NCBI GenBank assembly: GCA_021186555.1
Contig: JAJKFL010000011.1
Location: 37,022,923 to 37,086,922, forward strand
Length of the DNA: 64,000 nt
Direction: 5' to 3'
Source of the DNA: Reticulitermes speratus
Lineage: Eukaryota; Arthropoda; Insecta; Blattodea; Rhinotermitidae
Part shown: in pieces, positions 12,603-25,309 of the stretch
How positions within the stretch are numbered: position 1 is the first letter of the stretch
Layout: each line of letters opens with the position of its first letter
Notes under the pieces: model-generated
The model's database searches: none
The model's input: only the letters and a program-made list of their open reading frames with translations
Told to the model about the DNA's origin: nothing
Made by a program: the position numbers and the translations under genes

Positions 12603-12890
12603 GTAAAGGTAAAGGTCACCTTACGACATGCCTGTGCAGGCACAGAGCGGAGACGGAGGTATAGCTCCAATCCATTCGACGCTAGAATGGGGTGGTAGGT
12701 CAGCACCACGCTCCAACCGCTTTACCCCCGGGAAAGAGACCCGGTATCCATTGTACACGAGGCTGGGTGGGCCTCGGGGGCTGGTCTGGAGGGGACAGAA
12801 AATCTTGACCCCCCCCCCCCACCGGGATTAGATCCCCGGACCGTCCAGCCCGTAGCGAGTCGCTATACCGACTGAGCTATCGCGGCCCAG
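12603..12890 (-). mobile_element. tRNA-derived SINE, family S1 (near full length)
   Basis: Head at right (minus: gcgatagctcagtcggtata, with gactcgctacgggctggac), tail at left (ggtaaaggtcacc). A C-run sits where other copies read cccaccggg. Very similar to 34090 and 43098. Confidence 0.9.
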
Positions 12891-13150
12891 CGTATGTTGC
12901 AGGACTGAGGAACATGAAGGAAAGCCTTGACGCACTTATAAAGTCCATTCAAAGTAACATTTTAAATTTCAGTTCGTATCTACCACAACACTGCTGTGTG
13001 CCCAACGTGTCACTGGCCGCCGGTACAATCGCGGACAGGTGGTCTTGGTCAGGCTACAGACTTGCTACATGGACGTGTCGTGCCTGCTACAGATCGCACA
13101 TGGCACTGCCCTCTGCGCATGCTCTGCAGTAGCTAACTCGCTGCCTTACT

Positions 13151-14482
13151 ACACTGCCACAGGACAGGATCGTGGTCCTATTTCTATGCACGTCAACACT
13201 GCCACAGGACAGGATCGTGGTCCTATTTCTATGCACTTCAACACTGCCACAGTGCAGGATCGTGGTCCTATTTCTATGCACTTCAACACTGCCACAGGAC
13301 AGGATCGTGGTCCTATTTCTATGCACTTCAACACTGCCACAGGGCAGGATCGCGGTCCTATTTCTATGCACTTCAACACTGCCACAGGGCAGGATCGTGG
13401 TCCTATTTCTATACACTTCAACACTCCTACAGGACAGGATCGTGGTCCTATTTCTATGCACGTCAACACTGCCACAGGACAGGATCGTGGTCCTATTTCT
13501 ATGCACTTCAACACTGCCACAAGGCAGGATCGTGGTCCTATTTCTATGCACTTCAACACTGCCACAGGGCAGGATCGCGGTCCTATTTCTATGCACTTCA
13601 ACACTGCCACAGGACAGGATCGTGGTCCTATTTCTATGCACGTCAACACTGCCACAGGACAGGATCGTGGTCCTATTTCTATGCACGTCAACACTGCCAC
13701 AGGACAGGATCGTGGTCCTATTTCTATGCACGTCAACACTGCCACAGGACAGGATCGTGGTCCTATTTCTATGCACTTCAACACTGCCACAGGACAGGAT
13801 CGTGGTCCTATTTCTATGCACTTCAACACTGCCACAGGACAGGATCGTGGTCCTATTTCTATGCACTTCAACACTGCCACAGGACAGGATCGTGGTCCTA
13901 TTTCTATGCACGTCAACACTGCCACAGGACAGGATCGTGGTCCTATTTCTATGCACGTCAACACTACCACAGGGCAGGATCGTGGTCCTATTTCTATGCA
14001 CGTCAACACTGCCACAGGACAGGATCGTGGTCCTATTTCTATGCACTTCAACACTGCCACAGGACAGGATCGTGGTCCTATTTCTATGCACTTCAACACT
14101 GCCACAGGACAGGATCGTGGTCCTATTTCTATGCACTTCAACACTGCCACAGGACAGGATCGTGGTCCTATTTCTATGCACTTCAACACTGCCACAGGAC
14201 AGGATCGTGGTCCTATTTCTATGCACTTCAACACTGCCACAGGACAGGATCGTGGTCCTATTTCTATGCACGTCAACACTGCCACAGGACAGGATCGTGG
14301 TCCTATTTCTATGCACGTCAACACTGCCACAGGACAGGATCGTGGTCCTATTTCTATGCACTTCAACACTGCCACAGGACAGGATCGTGGTCCTATTTCT
14401 ATGCACTTCAACACTGCCACAGGACAGGATCGTGGTCCTATTTCTATGCACGTCAACACTGCCACAGGGCAGGATCGTGGTA
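13151..14482. repeat. Minisatellite H, 45-bp unit, about 30 copies
   Basis: Unit contains actgccacaggacaggatcg and ggtcctatttctatgcac, then gtcaac or ttcaac. The g/t variant occurs in runs of neighbouring copies. 45 bp is 15 codons, so four frames stay open for 440-500 codons; these are rejected as genes. Confidence 0.98.
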
Positions 14483-14535
14483 GAACGTCGGTAGCTATGC
14501 AACCGACACAACGCAAACATTCCAGAAGACTTCAG

Positions 14536-14578
14536 TACTGACGTTTCGGAGTAAATTTCCGCCTCCATCTTCAGGGTC
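14536..14578 (-). ncRNA. Hammerhead-like motif, PLE type
   Basis: Minus strand: CTGAAGAT, stem II GGAG/CTCC with an 11-nt loop, GAAACGTC. Stem III is reduced to ACGT and stem I pairs poorly. It lies 54 bp beyond the end of minisatellite H. Confidence 0.5.
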
Positions 14579-14849
14579 TACGGAGTCCACAAACGGTTCA
14601 CAATTACATTACTTTCCATCAGGTTACAGCCACAACAAAACAATTTAACGTATGCATTAGCGTGGTCCAAATGAGCTGTAGATCAGTTATGCATGCAGCT
14701 GCCTGCTCCTTGTTCTTCTTCTCACGCAACACATCTAATGCAGGGAGCTCAAACTGACGTTCTACTTTGCCATCCGGGAATGGCAAACATTTCTGAGCGT
14801 TACAACAATGTTAAAACATTAAAAATTCATAAATTGAAAGCCTCTTCAA

Positions 14850-14970
14850 CACTGAACCGTTCGACGCAAAGCCAGTCCATTTTGATTGTAAACAAAGTGA
14901 CACTGGGACAGGGTTTTCTCCCAGTACTTCAGTTTTCCCCTGTCAGTATCATTCCACCAATGCTCCATAC
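14850..14970 (+). mobile_element. tRNA-derived SINE, family S2 (decayed, source of minisatellite R)
   Basis: ccgttcgacgc...cagtccattt...aacaaagtgacactgggac matches in order the S2 SINE at 35155-35442 (ggttcgatcccgg, cagtccatgt, acaaagtggcactgggac). Confidence 0.7.
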
Positions 14971-16088
14971 TCATTCATCCATCTACCACCAACGCTGTAT
15001 AATGTTTTTCTCCCAGTACTTCAGTTTCACCTGTCAGTATCATTCCACCATTGCTCCATACTCATTCATCCATCTACCACCAACGCTGTATAACGTTTTT
15101 CTCCCAGTACTTCAGTTTTCCCCTGTCAGTATCATTCCACCAATGCTCCATACTCATCCATCCATCTACCACCAACGCTGTATAATGTTTCTCTCCCAGT
15201 ACTTCAGTTTCCCCTGTCAGTATCATTCCACCAATGCTCCATACTCATTCATACATCTACCAACAACGCTGTATAATGTTTCTCTCCCAGTACTTCAGTT
15301 TCCCCTGTCAGTATCATTCCACCAATGCTCCATACTCATTCATCCATCTACCACCAACGCTGTATAATGTTTCTCTCCCAGTACTTCAGTTTCCCCTGTC
15401 AGTATCATTCCACCAATGCTCCATACTCATTCATCCATCTACCACCAACGCTGTATAATGTTTCTCTCCCAGTACTTCAGTTTCCCCTGTCAGTATCATT
15501 CCACCAATGCTCCATACTCATTCACACATCTACCACCAACGCTGTATAATGTTTCTCTCCCAGTACTTCAGTTTCCCCTGTCAGTATCATTCCACCAATG
15601 CTCCATACTCATTCATACATCTACCACCAACGCTGTATAATGTTTCTCTCTCAGTACTTCAGTTTTCCCCTGTCAGTATCATTCCACCAATGCTCCATAC
15701 TCATCCATCCATCTACCACCAACGCTGTATAATGTTTCTCCCAGTACTTCAGTTTCCCCTGTCAGTATCATTCCACCAATGCTCCATACTCATTCACACA
15801 TCTACCACCAACGCTGTATAATGTTTCTCTCCCAGTACTTCAGTTTCCCCTGTCAGTATCATTCCACCAATGCTCCATACTCATCCATCCATCTACCACC
15901 AACGCTGTATAATGTTTCTCCCAGTACTTCAGTTTCCCCTGTCAGTATCATTCCACCAATGCTCCATACTCATTCATACATCTACCACCAACACTGTATA
16001 ATGTTTCTCTCCCAGTACTTCAGTTTCCCCTGTCAGTATCATTCCACCAATGCTCCACACTCATTCACACATCTACCACCGACGCTGT
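14926..16088. repeat. Minisatellite R, 91-bp unit, about 13 copies, SINE-derived
   Basis: Unit contains cttcagtttcccctgtcag, tatcattccaccaatgctcc and ctaccaccaacgctgtataa. Its first half matches the 3' body of SINE S2 (gttttcccctgacaattt, cattccaatggtgctcc). Plus-frame ORFs here are artefacts. Confidence 0.95.
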
Positions 16089-16235
16089 TCTAACCTCTTT
16101 CAGTCTCGCACCCAGTGGCTGAACATCCTACCGTATTTCAACACATTAATATCATATTATTATTATCATTAGTATCAAAAACGCACGCAGCCGAACACTG
16201 TTGCTCCCAAACCCCTCAACAACAGAACAGTGAAA

Positions 16236-16318
16236 CCGCCGTGCTCGACCGGCAACTTCTCCGACACTTTTGCATAGCGTATAGTCTAAACAGCAGTTTG
16301 CAGGCGTTTGCTACAAAT
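16236..16318. repeat. Dispersed repeat X (copy 2 of 3)
   Basis: gccgtgctcgaccggcaact...aacagcagtttgcaggcg, close to the copies at 7778 and 31966. Confidence 0.7.
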
Positions 16319-16411
16319 CCAGCTTTAACCTGTTCGGGCCTGTAATAGACACAGTATATTATGTGTTAAGACGGAACTGAATTCTTGAACTGGCCTATTT
16401 CAGTTACAGGC

Positions 16412-16812
16412 CAGGGGTCTCAAACAAGCGGTTCGCGAGCCGCATTAGGCCCACAAGTTAGGTTTATACGGACCTCAAACTGATATTAATCTCATTATAG
16501 AATGTGACCCAGCACATCGAGGATTGTTATTTACAGAATTAAAACTTTTTCCTGAGGGGCCAGGGGCCACAGAGGCCCAAAGACGTTGGCTACACCAGGA
16601 TGGTAACGCTGCCTAAGATGAAACTCAGCAAAGAGATACGGCAATGCAGCAAATTTTAAGATTAAGTAGCCATGCCACACCGCTGTCACTGAAATATGAA
16701 ACATCTGAATTGTGTGTTCAATTTTGAAAGAAATATTTAATGCGCACATTATTTAACACGACGTGCGGCCCCCCTCGAGTTCCGAAATTATTAATTTAGC
16801 CCGCCTACCCCT
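16412..16812. mobile_element. hAT-like DNA transposon remnant
   Basis: Left end caggggtctcaaac with gcgagccgc nearby, right side gacgtgcggccc with a degraded end acccctt. These are typical of hAT elements with CAGGGGT termini. No intact transposase. Confidence 0.45.
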
Positions 16813-17345
16813 TTATTTGTATCTCCATCTTGCCGTGGTAGAGGGGTTTGTGAGCTCCAGTGACCCTGAGAGCTAAGCCGGCGGTAGCATTGCTACCAGT
16901 AGTGTCTCCCAAGCCGGACAGATCAAGAGGGTAGGAACCAGTCGAAGAGAGACGCCTAGGAGATGGGAAATCCAACAAAAATTCCCCTGATGCCGGAAGC
17001 AGCGACATCAGTAGCGACTTGAAGCACAGAGCAAATGATGCTCGAGATGGTTCATGATCGTGTAACAGGCGTGACCAGAGTGGTCTGAACGGCTGCTGTA
17101 CTGCGATGTGGAAAGCAAATGGAAAAACTACCACATTGTTACTTTTACTGGATAGTCTCTTCCAGAAACAGAGACAAATGCGAGATGCTTCCTCTGGAGA
17201 CAAAACAATCCGGATGTAAACTACTCCCCCATTCGGATCTCCGGGGGAGGGGAGTGTTTCTAGGGGAGACACCACGCGGTAGGAGTTACAGCGAGGACTA
17301 CTTCGACTTAAGATTGTGAGCCCCTGGTCCCGACGGTTCTTCGCG
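16795..17345 (+). mobile_element. RTE-like retrotransposon, 5' region fragment
   Basis: cttgccgtggtagagggg, ccagtgaccctgagagct, ccaagccggacagatca and agattgtgagcccctgg resemble the 5' untranslated region typical of insect RTE elements. The frame that follows in intact copies is missing. Recognition is from memory of the family. Confidence 0.45.
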
Positions 17346-17566
17346 TCACATCTGCCACACAAACAAAAACCTGCCACTGTGCGCAGCTTCCAAACGTCCA
17401 ACATGCCACTGACGTGTCGCCTGTAAAGTCCCGCCTCGTCTTCTGTTTAGTAAATCACAAAGCATTCCATCAGCAGGCACAAACACAAAATACGACACAA
17501 CAGCGCGCGTGTTATTGTTCTGACCTGACGATGATCGCTGCTTTCACTTAAACACAAAAGATGGAC

Positions 17567-18737
17567 AAAGCGCAACACACGTGTCACCGTAACACCAATA
17601 TGGCCAGCAGTTCACAGACACAGTGCAATACACGTGTCACCCTAACACCAATATGGCCAGCAGTTCACAGACACAGTGCAATACACGTGTCACCGTAACA
17701 CCAATATGGCCAGCAGTTCACAGACACAGTGCAATACACGTGTCACCGTAACACCAATATGGCCAGCAGTTCACAGACACAGTGCAATACACGTGTCACC
17801 CTAACACCAATATGGCCAGCAGTTCACAGACACAGTGCAATACACGTGTCACCCTAACACCAATATGGCCAGCAGTTCACAGACACAGTGCAATACACGT
17901 GTCACCGTAACACCAATATGGCCAGCAGTTCACAGACACAGCGCAACACACGTGTCACCGTAACACCAATATGGCCAGCAGTTCACAGACACAGTGCAAC
18001 ACACGTGTCACCCTAACACCAATATGGCCAGCAGTTCACAGACACAGTGCAATACACGTGTCACCGTAACACCAATATGGCCAGCAGTTCACAGACACAG
18101 TGCAATACACGTGTCACCGTAACACCAATATGGCCAGCAGTTCACAGACACAGTGCAATACACGTGTCACCCTAACACCAATATGGCCAGCAGTTCACAG
18201 ACACAGTGCAATACACGTGTCACCCTAACACCAATATGGCCAGCAGTTCACAGACACAGTGCAATACACGTGTCACCGTAACACCAATATGGCCAGCAGT
18301 TCACAGACACAGCGCAACACACGTGTCACCGTAACACCAATATGGCCAGCAGTTCACAGACACAGTGCAATACACGTGTCACCGTAACACCAATATGGCC
18401 AGCAGTTCACAGACACAGTGCAATACACGTGTCACCGTAACACCAATATGGCCAGCAGTTCACAGACACAGTGCAATACACGTGTCACCGTAACACCAAT
18501 ATGTCCAGCAGTTCACAGACACAGTGCAATACACGTGTCACCGTAACACCAATATGGCCAGCAGTTCACAGACACAGTGCAATACACGTGTCACCGTAAC
18601 ACCAATATGGCCAGCAGTTCACAGACACAGTGCAATACACGTGTCACCGTAACACCAATATGGCCAGCAGTTCACAGACCAAGCGCAATACACGTGTCAC
18701 CGTAACACCAATATGGCCAGCAGTTCACAGACACAAA
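17567..18737. repeat. Minisatellite I, 53-bp unit, about 22 copies
   Basis: Unit contains acacgtgtcaccgtaacac, caatatggccagcagttcac and agacacagtgcaat. Variants cac-c versus cac-g and gcgcaacac recur in blocks (17.94 kb and 18.31 kb), a sign of a higher-order duplication. Confidence 0.98.
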
Positions 18738-18829
18738 AACAGTTGCTTAAATTCAACGACGCTCGTACGTTGAACCCCTCAAGCCTGTAAACACCGAAAA
18801 TTCATTACTCTCGTATTACCTGTTCAAAA

Positions 18830-18872
18830 TCACGACGTTTCGGAAGTTGGTTCGTCTTCCGTCTTCAGGTGA
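18830..18872 (-). ncRNA. Hammerhead-like ribozyme motif, well preserved
   Basis: Minus strand: stem I TCAC/GTGA (4 of 4), core CTGAAGAC, stem II GGAAG/CTTCC (5 of 5) with a 9-nt loop, GAA, stem III ACGT, cleavage-position C. Only stem III length and the extra C after CTGAAGA depart from the textbook hammerhead. A sister copy is at 40469. Confidence 0.7.
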
Positions 18873-19061
18873 TGGGAGAGGAAACACCTACTCAGATGGG
18901 TCCTTTTAGAATGAGCTAACCTCAATCACCGGACAACCTCTGCCGGTAGAACCATAGCTATAAGAATACGTGAGGCCAGGATGTGTCTGAGGAAGATAGC
19001 AGATGAATAAGATGAATTACTTTTATATCATATTTTAATGGTTTATCCGGACGACGGACAA

Positions 19062-19217
19062 AGTCCAAAAGACAAAGTCCAAAAGACAAAGTCCAAAAGA
19101 CAAAGTCCAAAAGACAAAGTCCAAAAGACATAGTCCAAAAGACAAAGTCCAAAAGACAAAGTCCAAAAGACAAAGTCCAAAAGACAAAGTCCAAAAGACA
19201 AAGTCCAAGTCCAAAAG
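19062..19217. repeat. Minisatellite J, 14-bp unit, about 10 copies
   Basis: Unit gacaaagtccaaaa, preceded by ttatccggacgacgg. The single-unit form ttatccggacgctgg-acaaagtccag is present after the hammerhead motif at 40469, so this array grew inside a PLE-related sequence. Confidence 0.95.
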
Positions 19218-19514
19218 ACAATTCTGTTCAGAAATGTAAATGCAGTACCTTCATTTAAGAGATTACGGGTATTTGATAAAGACGCGAAGGGCGGACACAG
19301 GCACATAGCTGCAAGCTATTGATCCCCCACTAACGTCCGATATGCAAATGGAGGCCGGCCGGTTAATGCCGGTTAATGCCGCACAGACAAACAGCCTCAT
19401 CGCTGGTTAATATGGCAGTGACGTCAAACACACAAAACGACGGCAGGTTTAATGTTAAAACAGGCGACGGTGAAGCGAGTCCTGTTCACGCCACTGAGGC
19501 ACACAGCAGGATCA

Positions 19515-19650
19515 CAAGTATAGCTCCACTTATTCTTAACCTCGGCACTTGATACAGAAGAGTCGTCAGCATCACGCCCCGCCCGCTTTATCCCCAGGAG
19601 TGCTCCCGGTACCCAGTGTGGGCTCCAGGGCCGAGACCACTTGAAACACG
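19515..19650 (-). mobile_element. tRNA-derived SINE, family S1 (partial)
   Basis: S1 body only: ctcggcacttgat, cacgccccgcccgctttat, gtacccagtgtgggctccag. The tRNA-like head is missing. Confidence 0.6.
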
Positions 19651-20081
19651 CGGGCGTATACTGGTGGTGTGAGTGTGACGTAGTGGCTTAAACTGGCTCG
19701 GGATAGGGAACAGCGGCAGGCTCTTATCAATAGGTAATGAATTTTCGGTTTCCAAAAAAAGGCGACGAATTAATGGACTAGCTGAACTACTACCAGCTTC
19801 TCACGAGGTTATTTGGTTAGTAAATAGTGGCACTGTGCCATAAGCACACGACAGACGACCAACTGCAGTCTATCGGACATACTGCAGGTGACTGACAGCT
19901 GGTGACGACAACCACAGACGACCGCTTCCTCTCGAATCCCTACCAGTTCACTATACATAAGCACTGCCCGAGCCCACTCGACGCCGTAGATTATCTGTAG
20001 ATGAAAAAAACTCCACGAAACAAATGTGTCGTTCAGACGCCGATATTTGATGACGTCACAGCGGTGCCGATGAAGACGCAA

Positions 20082-20258
20082 GTCTTCTGGGACATGACGC
20101 CGTGTAGGCTAGAAGACAGTTACCGAAGGCGTTTGCTGTCTTCCGTGTTTAGGATCTAAGCAGTCCCAGAATAATACTGAGATCCCGAAGATGGTAACAG
20201 CAAAGTACACCGAAACACAGTAATCTACCAATCCAAGCGGCGTCATGTCCTAGAAGAC
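20082..20258. mobile_element. PLE-type inverted-repeat element, signature T2
   Basis: Arms 20082-20105 and 20235-20258 are inverted (gtcttctgggacatgacgcc against ggcgtcatgtcctagaagac) with few mismatches. They enclose a degenerate hammerhead motif (20181-20225: CCGAAGAT, GGT/ACC, GAAAC). Confidence 0.6.
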
Positions 20259-20537
20259 GCCAATATTAAAGACTATAGTTACCGTGCTGGTCACTAATTA
20301 AGTGCAGGCTACTGAAGCAACTCATATGTTCAATGGCATCCTCACCAGAGACCGCCACTGGGCCTACAATGAGCTGGCTGCATCCACTTCAGACTTACAC
20401 CGCAGTTATTGTAAGATCCGTCTCAATAATCACCTGCTGTCAGTTCAGGCCTCTCAAAGTGCCGTCTTTCCCTAACAACTAATCCTGCGCTACTAACTGC
20501 ACCACTCTTCCCATTTTCTTTGACTCACTGGTACAAA

Positions 20538-20824
20538 TTAGGCGCAGTTGGTTGAGGCACTGCACTAAAAGCCGGAAGGTCGCGGGTTCGATTCCCGATG
20601 GGGCCATTGAAATGTTTTTGACTTAATCCTTCCGGCCGCACTATCACCCTGGGGCCGACTCAGCCTCTAACAAAAACGAATACCAGAAATATCTCCTGGG
20701 GGGTAAAGGCGGCCGGTGCGTGCGGCTTACCACCTTCATGTGCCGACTGCCTATAAGTCTGGAAGCCTCAACCTCCTGGAAACCTCAGGGCCTGTCCAGG
20801 CTTGTAATGGGATTGCTTAACCTA
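20538..20824 (+). mobile_element. tRNA-derived SINE, family S3
   Basis: A-box gcgcagttggttgaggcact, B-box gggttcgattcccg, body ending ggcttgtaatgggattgctt. Close to the copies at 7880 and 25310. Confidence 0.9.
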
Positions 20825-21799
20825 ACAAATACAACTTTACAATTTACACTGTTAGAACACAAGTCATTGTATTTAAACGTAACACAGCACATTACTGAAA
20901 AATTGTTACTGACGACAACATAGCTGAACTTGGGACGTAGTGCAGCGCATAACAATAATACTGATGTGTACAACAGGCTACATGTTAGGTAACAACTGAC
21001 ACACGTGTCAAACAAGTGACAAGGAAACACTGTTGAAATTATACACGACAGAGGCAGTATCAACGCTGCTATACGAGTGTGAGAATTGGAGTTCACTAGA
21101 CAGCGTGACAGGAGAACAGACATCGGAGATGAAGTTGTTTGACGTCGGCTGCAGGACGAACGTCGTACGACTGTAAAGGGAACGAAATAGGAGAGGAACT
21201 AAATGTGTACAATTGACTGCGGATTACAGATTGAGGTGGACACAACACTTACTGAGAATGCGCGATACACGCATTGCCAAGTTAGTATATGGACACATTC
21301 CGACGGCAGAAGAAACGTTGATCGACCAAGGATAAGAGGGACAGACCACGAGCCATGAAGACGGAACGAGCCACAAATTAGGTTTTACCCTGTCGCCGCT
21401 GACGATAGCAAGTAACGCACAAAGCAAACGCCGATCTGTTTGTTCGCTCCTTTGTCACATGCATGGCGACAGGAAGCGGCCATAATGGTGAAGGGTGTGG
21501 CGAGAAGCGAAGCACTTACGGCGGCGAATGACTGCTGCCTTCGTGGACGGTACAGAAACACTGGTAACGTGACGCGGCGGAAGCCGAGCCTCATTAGCGA
21601 CGGACTGACGGACGACTCGAACGGCTCAAGTTACTGTATTCTGGGAAATCGGATTTGAATAAATGATTACAGTGCTTCACACGATTCTGCGATGTTAGCT
21701 GGCTAACACGCATTTGAAAGTTTCCTCCCTCACACAAAACAGAAACGCCGTACGGATATGCCCATTAGTGAGTGCTGTTCGTTCTGGGATTTATACTTA
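20825..21799. other. Unassigned sequence
   Basis: No repeat family or gene was recognised. Short open frames on both strands lack coding character. Confidence 0.4.
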
Positions 21800-23856
21800 A
21801 ATATTCAGCCCGTACCGCGCAGTAAACACACTCCGTCTCAGTTATACAAACCAGTCAGTTAATGTTGTACAGTGAAATAATGGCTGTTTGTTCTGAGATC
21901 CACACAAAACACATAAATACAGTCCGTACCGCGCAGTAAACACACTACGTCTCAGTTATACAAACCAGTCAGTTAATGTTGTACAGTGAAATAATCGCTG
22001 TTTGTTCTGAGATCCACACAAAACACATAAATACAGTCCGTACCGCGCAGTAAACACACTCCGTCTCAGTTACACAAACCAGTCAGTTAATGTTGTACAG
22101 TGAAATAATCGCTGTTTGTTCTGAGATCCACACAAAACACATAAATACAGTCCGTACCGCGCAGTAAACACACTCCGTCTCAGTTATACAAACCAGTCAG
22201 TTAATGTTGTACAGTGAAATAATCGCTGTTTGTTCTGAGATGCACACAAAACACATAAATACAGTCCGTACCGCGCAGTAAACACACTCCGTCTCAGTTA
22301 TACAAACCAGTCAGTTAATGTTGTACAGTGAAATAATCGCTGTTTGTTCTGAGATCCACACAAAACACATACAGTCCGTACCGCGCAGTAAACACACTCC
22401 GTCTCAGTTATACAAACCAGTCAGTTAATGTTGTACAGTGAAAAAATCGCTGTTTGTTCTGAGATCCACACAAAACACATAAATACAGTCCGTACCGCGC
22501 AGTAAACACACTCCGTCTCAGTTACACAAACCAGTCAGTTAATGTTGTACAGTGAAATAATCGCTGTTTGTTCTGAGATCCACACAAAACACATAAATAG
22601 AGTCCGTACCGCGCAGTAAACACACTCCGTCTCAGTTATACAAACCAGTCAGTTAATGTTGTACAGTGAAATAATCGCTGTTTGTTCTGAGATCCACACA
22701 AAACACATAAATACAGTCCGTACCGCGCAGTAAACACACTCCGTCTCAGTTATACAAACCAGTCAGTTAATGTTGTACAGTGAAATAATCGCTGTTTGTT
22801 CTGAGATCCACACAAAACACATAAATACAGTCCGTACCGCGCAGTAAACACACTCCGTCTCAGTTATACAAACCAGTCAGTTAATGTTGTACAGTGAAAT
22901 AATCGCTGTTTGTTCTGAGATCCACACAAAACACATAAATACAGTCCGTACCGCGCAGTAAACACACTCCGTCTCAGTTACACAAACCAGTCAGTTAATG
23001 TTGTACAGTGAAATAATCGCTGTTTGTTCTGAGATCCACACAAAACACATAAATAGAGTCCGTACCGCGCAGTAAACACACTCCGTCTCAGTTATACAAA
23101 CCAGTCAGTTAATGTTGTACAGTGAAATAATCGCTGTTGTTCTGAGATCCACACAAAACACATAAATACAGTCCGTACCGCGCAGTAAACACACTCCGTC
23201 TCAGTTATACAAACCAGTCAGTTAATGTTGTACAGTGAAATAATCGCTGTTTGTTCTGAGATCCACACAAAACAACATAAATACATTCCGTACCGCGCAG
23301 TAAACACACTCCGTCTCAGTTATACAAACCAGTCAGTTAATGTTGTACAGTGAAATAATCGCTGTTTGTTCTGAGATCCACACAAAACACATAAATAGAG
23401 TCCGTACCGCGCAGTAAACACACTCCGTCTCAGTTATACAAACCAGTCAGTTAATGTTGTACAGTGAAATAATCGCTGTTTGTTCTGAGATCCACACAAA
23501 ACACATAAATACAGTCCGTACCGCGCAGTAAACACACTCCGTCTCAGTTATACAAACCAGTCAGTTAATGTTGTACAGTGAAATAATCGCTGTTTGTTCT
23601 GAGATCCACACAAAACACATAAATACATTCCGTACCGCGCAGTAAACACACTCCGTCTCAGTTATACAAACCAGTCAGTTAATGTTGTACAGTGAAATAA
23701 TCGCTGTTTGTTCTGAGATCCACACAAAACACATAAATACAGTCCGTACCGCGCAGTAAACACACTCCGTCTCAGTTATACAAACCAGTCAGTTAATGTT
23801 GTACAGTGAAATAATCGCTGTTTGTTCTGAGATCCACACAAAACACATAAATACAC
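21800..23856 (+). repeat. E element array, 114-bp unit, about 18 copies
   Basis: Unit contains gtccgtaccgcgcagtaaac, caaaccagtcagttaatg, gtacagtgaaataatcgct and gagatccacacaaaacac. The 3' flank (atacactgcg..., ggtacatatg) matches the flanks of the other E loci. Variant markers (tacaca for tataca, aatagag, aatacatt) recur at intervals, suggesting block duplications. Confidence 0.98.
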
Positions 23857-24087
23857 TGCGTGAACAAAATCCGGAGTTTTAATAATAAAGGAGATGGTAC
23901 ATATGTTTACCGCTGTGATACAGACACATATACCGTACTGAGTGCATGGAGCATCTTGCCTTGTACTGGTCTAATATTATCCAGTCAACAAACAGAATAC
24001 CGAGCACACAGCACAAACGGGACAGAGAAGTGCACACAAAGGTTTTGTACAAAACTCTGAACAAGAGAGACTGCAGGAACTACAAAT

Positions 24088-24402
24088 ACGTGAAAGGGCA
24101 TTAGAATGTGTGTTAACGAAGTGAAAGGGCATTAGAATGTGTGTTAACGAAGTGAAAGGGCATTAGAATGTGTGTTAACGAAGTGAAAGGGCATTAGAAT
24201 GTGTGTTAACGAAGTGAAAGGGCATTAGAATGTGTGTTAACGAAGTGAAAGGGCATTAGAATGTGTGTTAACGAAGTGAAAGGGCATTAGAATGTGTGTT
24301 AACGAAGTGAAAGGGAATTAGAATGTGTGTTAACGAAGTGAAAGGGCATTAGAATGTGTGTTAACGAAGTGAAAGGGCATTAGAATGTGTGTTAACGAAG
24401 TG
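24088..24402. repeat. Minisatellite K, 31-bp unit, about 10 copies
   Basis: Unit acgaagtgaaagggcattag plus aatgtgtgtta, almost without variation. Confidence 0.97.
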
Positions 24403-24434
24403 ACAGGGAGAACGTGGTTCGAGACAGGGGCGCA

Positions 24435-24548
24435 TGGAGAGCTGTCAGAGAACTTCATGAGCAGCTGAGGAACTGTTAGCTCCACACGCTCCGATCCACG
24501 AAGTTAGTTGGTTGGTTGGTTAGTTAGTTAGTCAGCCAGTCAGTCAAT
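24435..24548 (+). mobile_element. RTE-like retrotransposon 3' end
   Basis: gagcagctgaggaactgtta...ccacgaagttagttggttgg: the family's 3' end with a (gtta/ggtt)n tail. Confidence 0.65.
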
Positions 24549-25309
24549 TACACCCAAAAATGCAGTACGTTTCCACTTGTACGAGGTTAATTCAGCTGTA
24601 AGCACAAAGAGACGCCAACAACCTTGAAGCAAAATGGACTTGATGGGTCGCAGTTCGTACCAAGGTTGAAGCAACTAGTGGGCACTGTGTGGCAATATAC
24701 ATAACAGCCAATGCAGAGCCCAACACTTACTGGGCGCAGTCTCATGACATAACTACTCGTACAGTTTGTTAGTGTAACCAGCTGTGTGCCGTGGTACCAA
24801 CGGCTGACAACCACGGCAGCCCTAGTGTGGAGAACAGACAACAACAGCTGCGTCTGCAGACCAATCGATATGAAACGCGCGCAAGGGAAATTAAATTCCT
24901 TGTGTTTGTAAGGATTCCGTGCGTCACAGCACTCGTCCCGCGCAGTGCAGTCTCTGTTATTACCGCCAGAGGGCGCCACAGTTAATGCCCACCGTGACGA
25001 ATATGGCGCCTTACGAATTACTTTCATTTAGCCTTCAGAACACCGTAGTAAAAAGTTTACACGTTCTGAGTCCGTCCGTATACACGCTAACACTGTCTGT
25101 GTTTACGTTCCACATTCGAACAAGCCAATTGCCAAATGCTCACTGAGCCGTACTCGACGGCCGTTTGCTGCTCTGGTGACAGAGGCGTTTCTGTGCTGCA
25201 CCTACAACAGCATTACCGCAACTTGCGGTATCTTTCCCCACCATTCTGTTATCACGAAGCTAGGGTCAGTTCAGCTGCAAGCTCGTACTGAGACAGATAG
25301 ATTTTACTG
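24549..25309. other. Unassigned sequence
   Basis: Nothing recognisable apart from short random ORFs on both strands. Confidence 0.35.

Noticed and set aside
13039..14568. Four overlapping ORFs of 440-500 codons on both strands
   Set aside because: All are produced by the 45-bp unit; opposite-strand and alternative frames are equally open.
16805..17404. 199-codon minus-strand ORF
   Set aside because: Antisense shadow of the RTE 5' fragment.
21800..23856. Possible CRISPR array (regular repeats)
   Set aside because: There are no unique spacers; the whole 114-bp unit repeats, and the DNA is eukaryotic.
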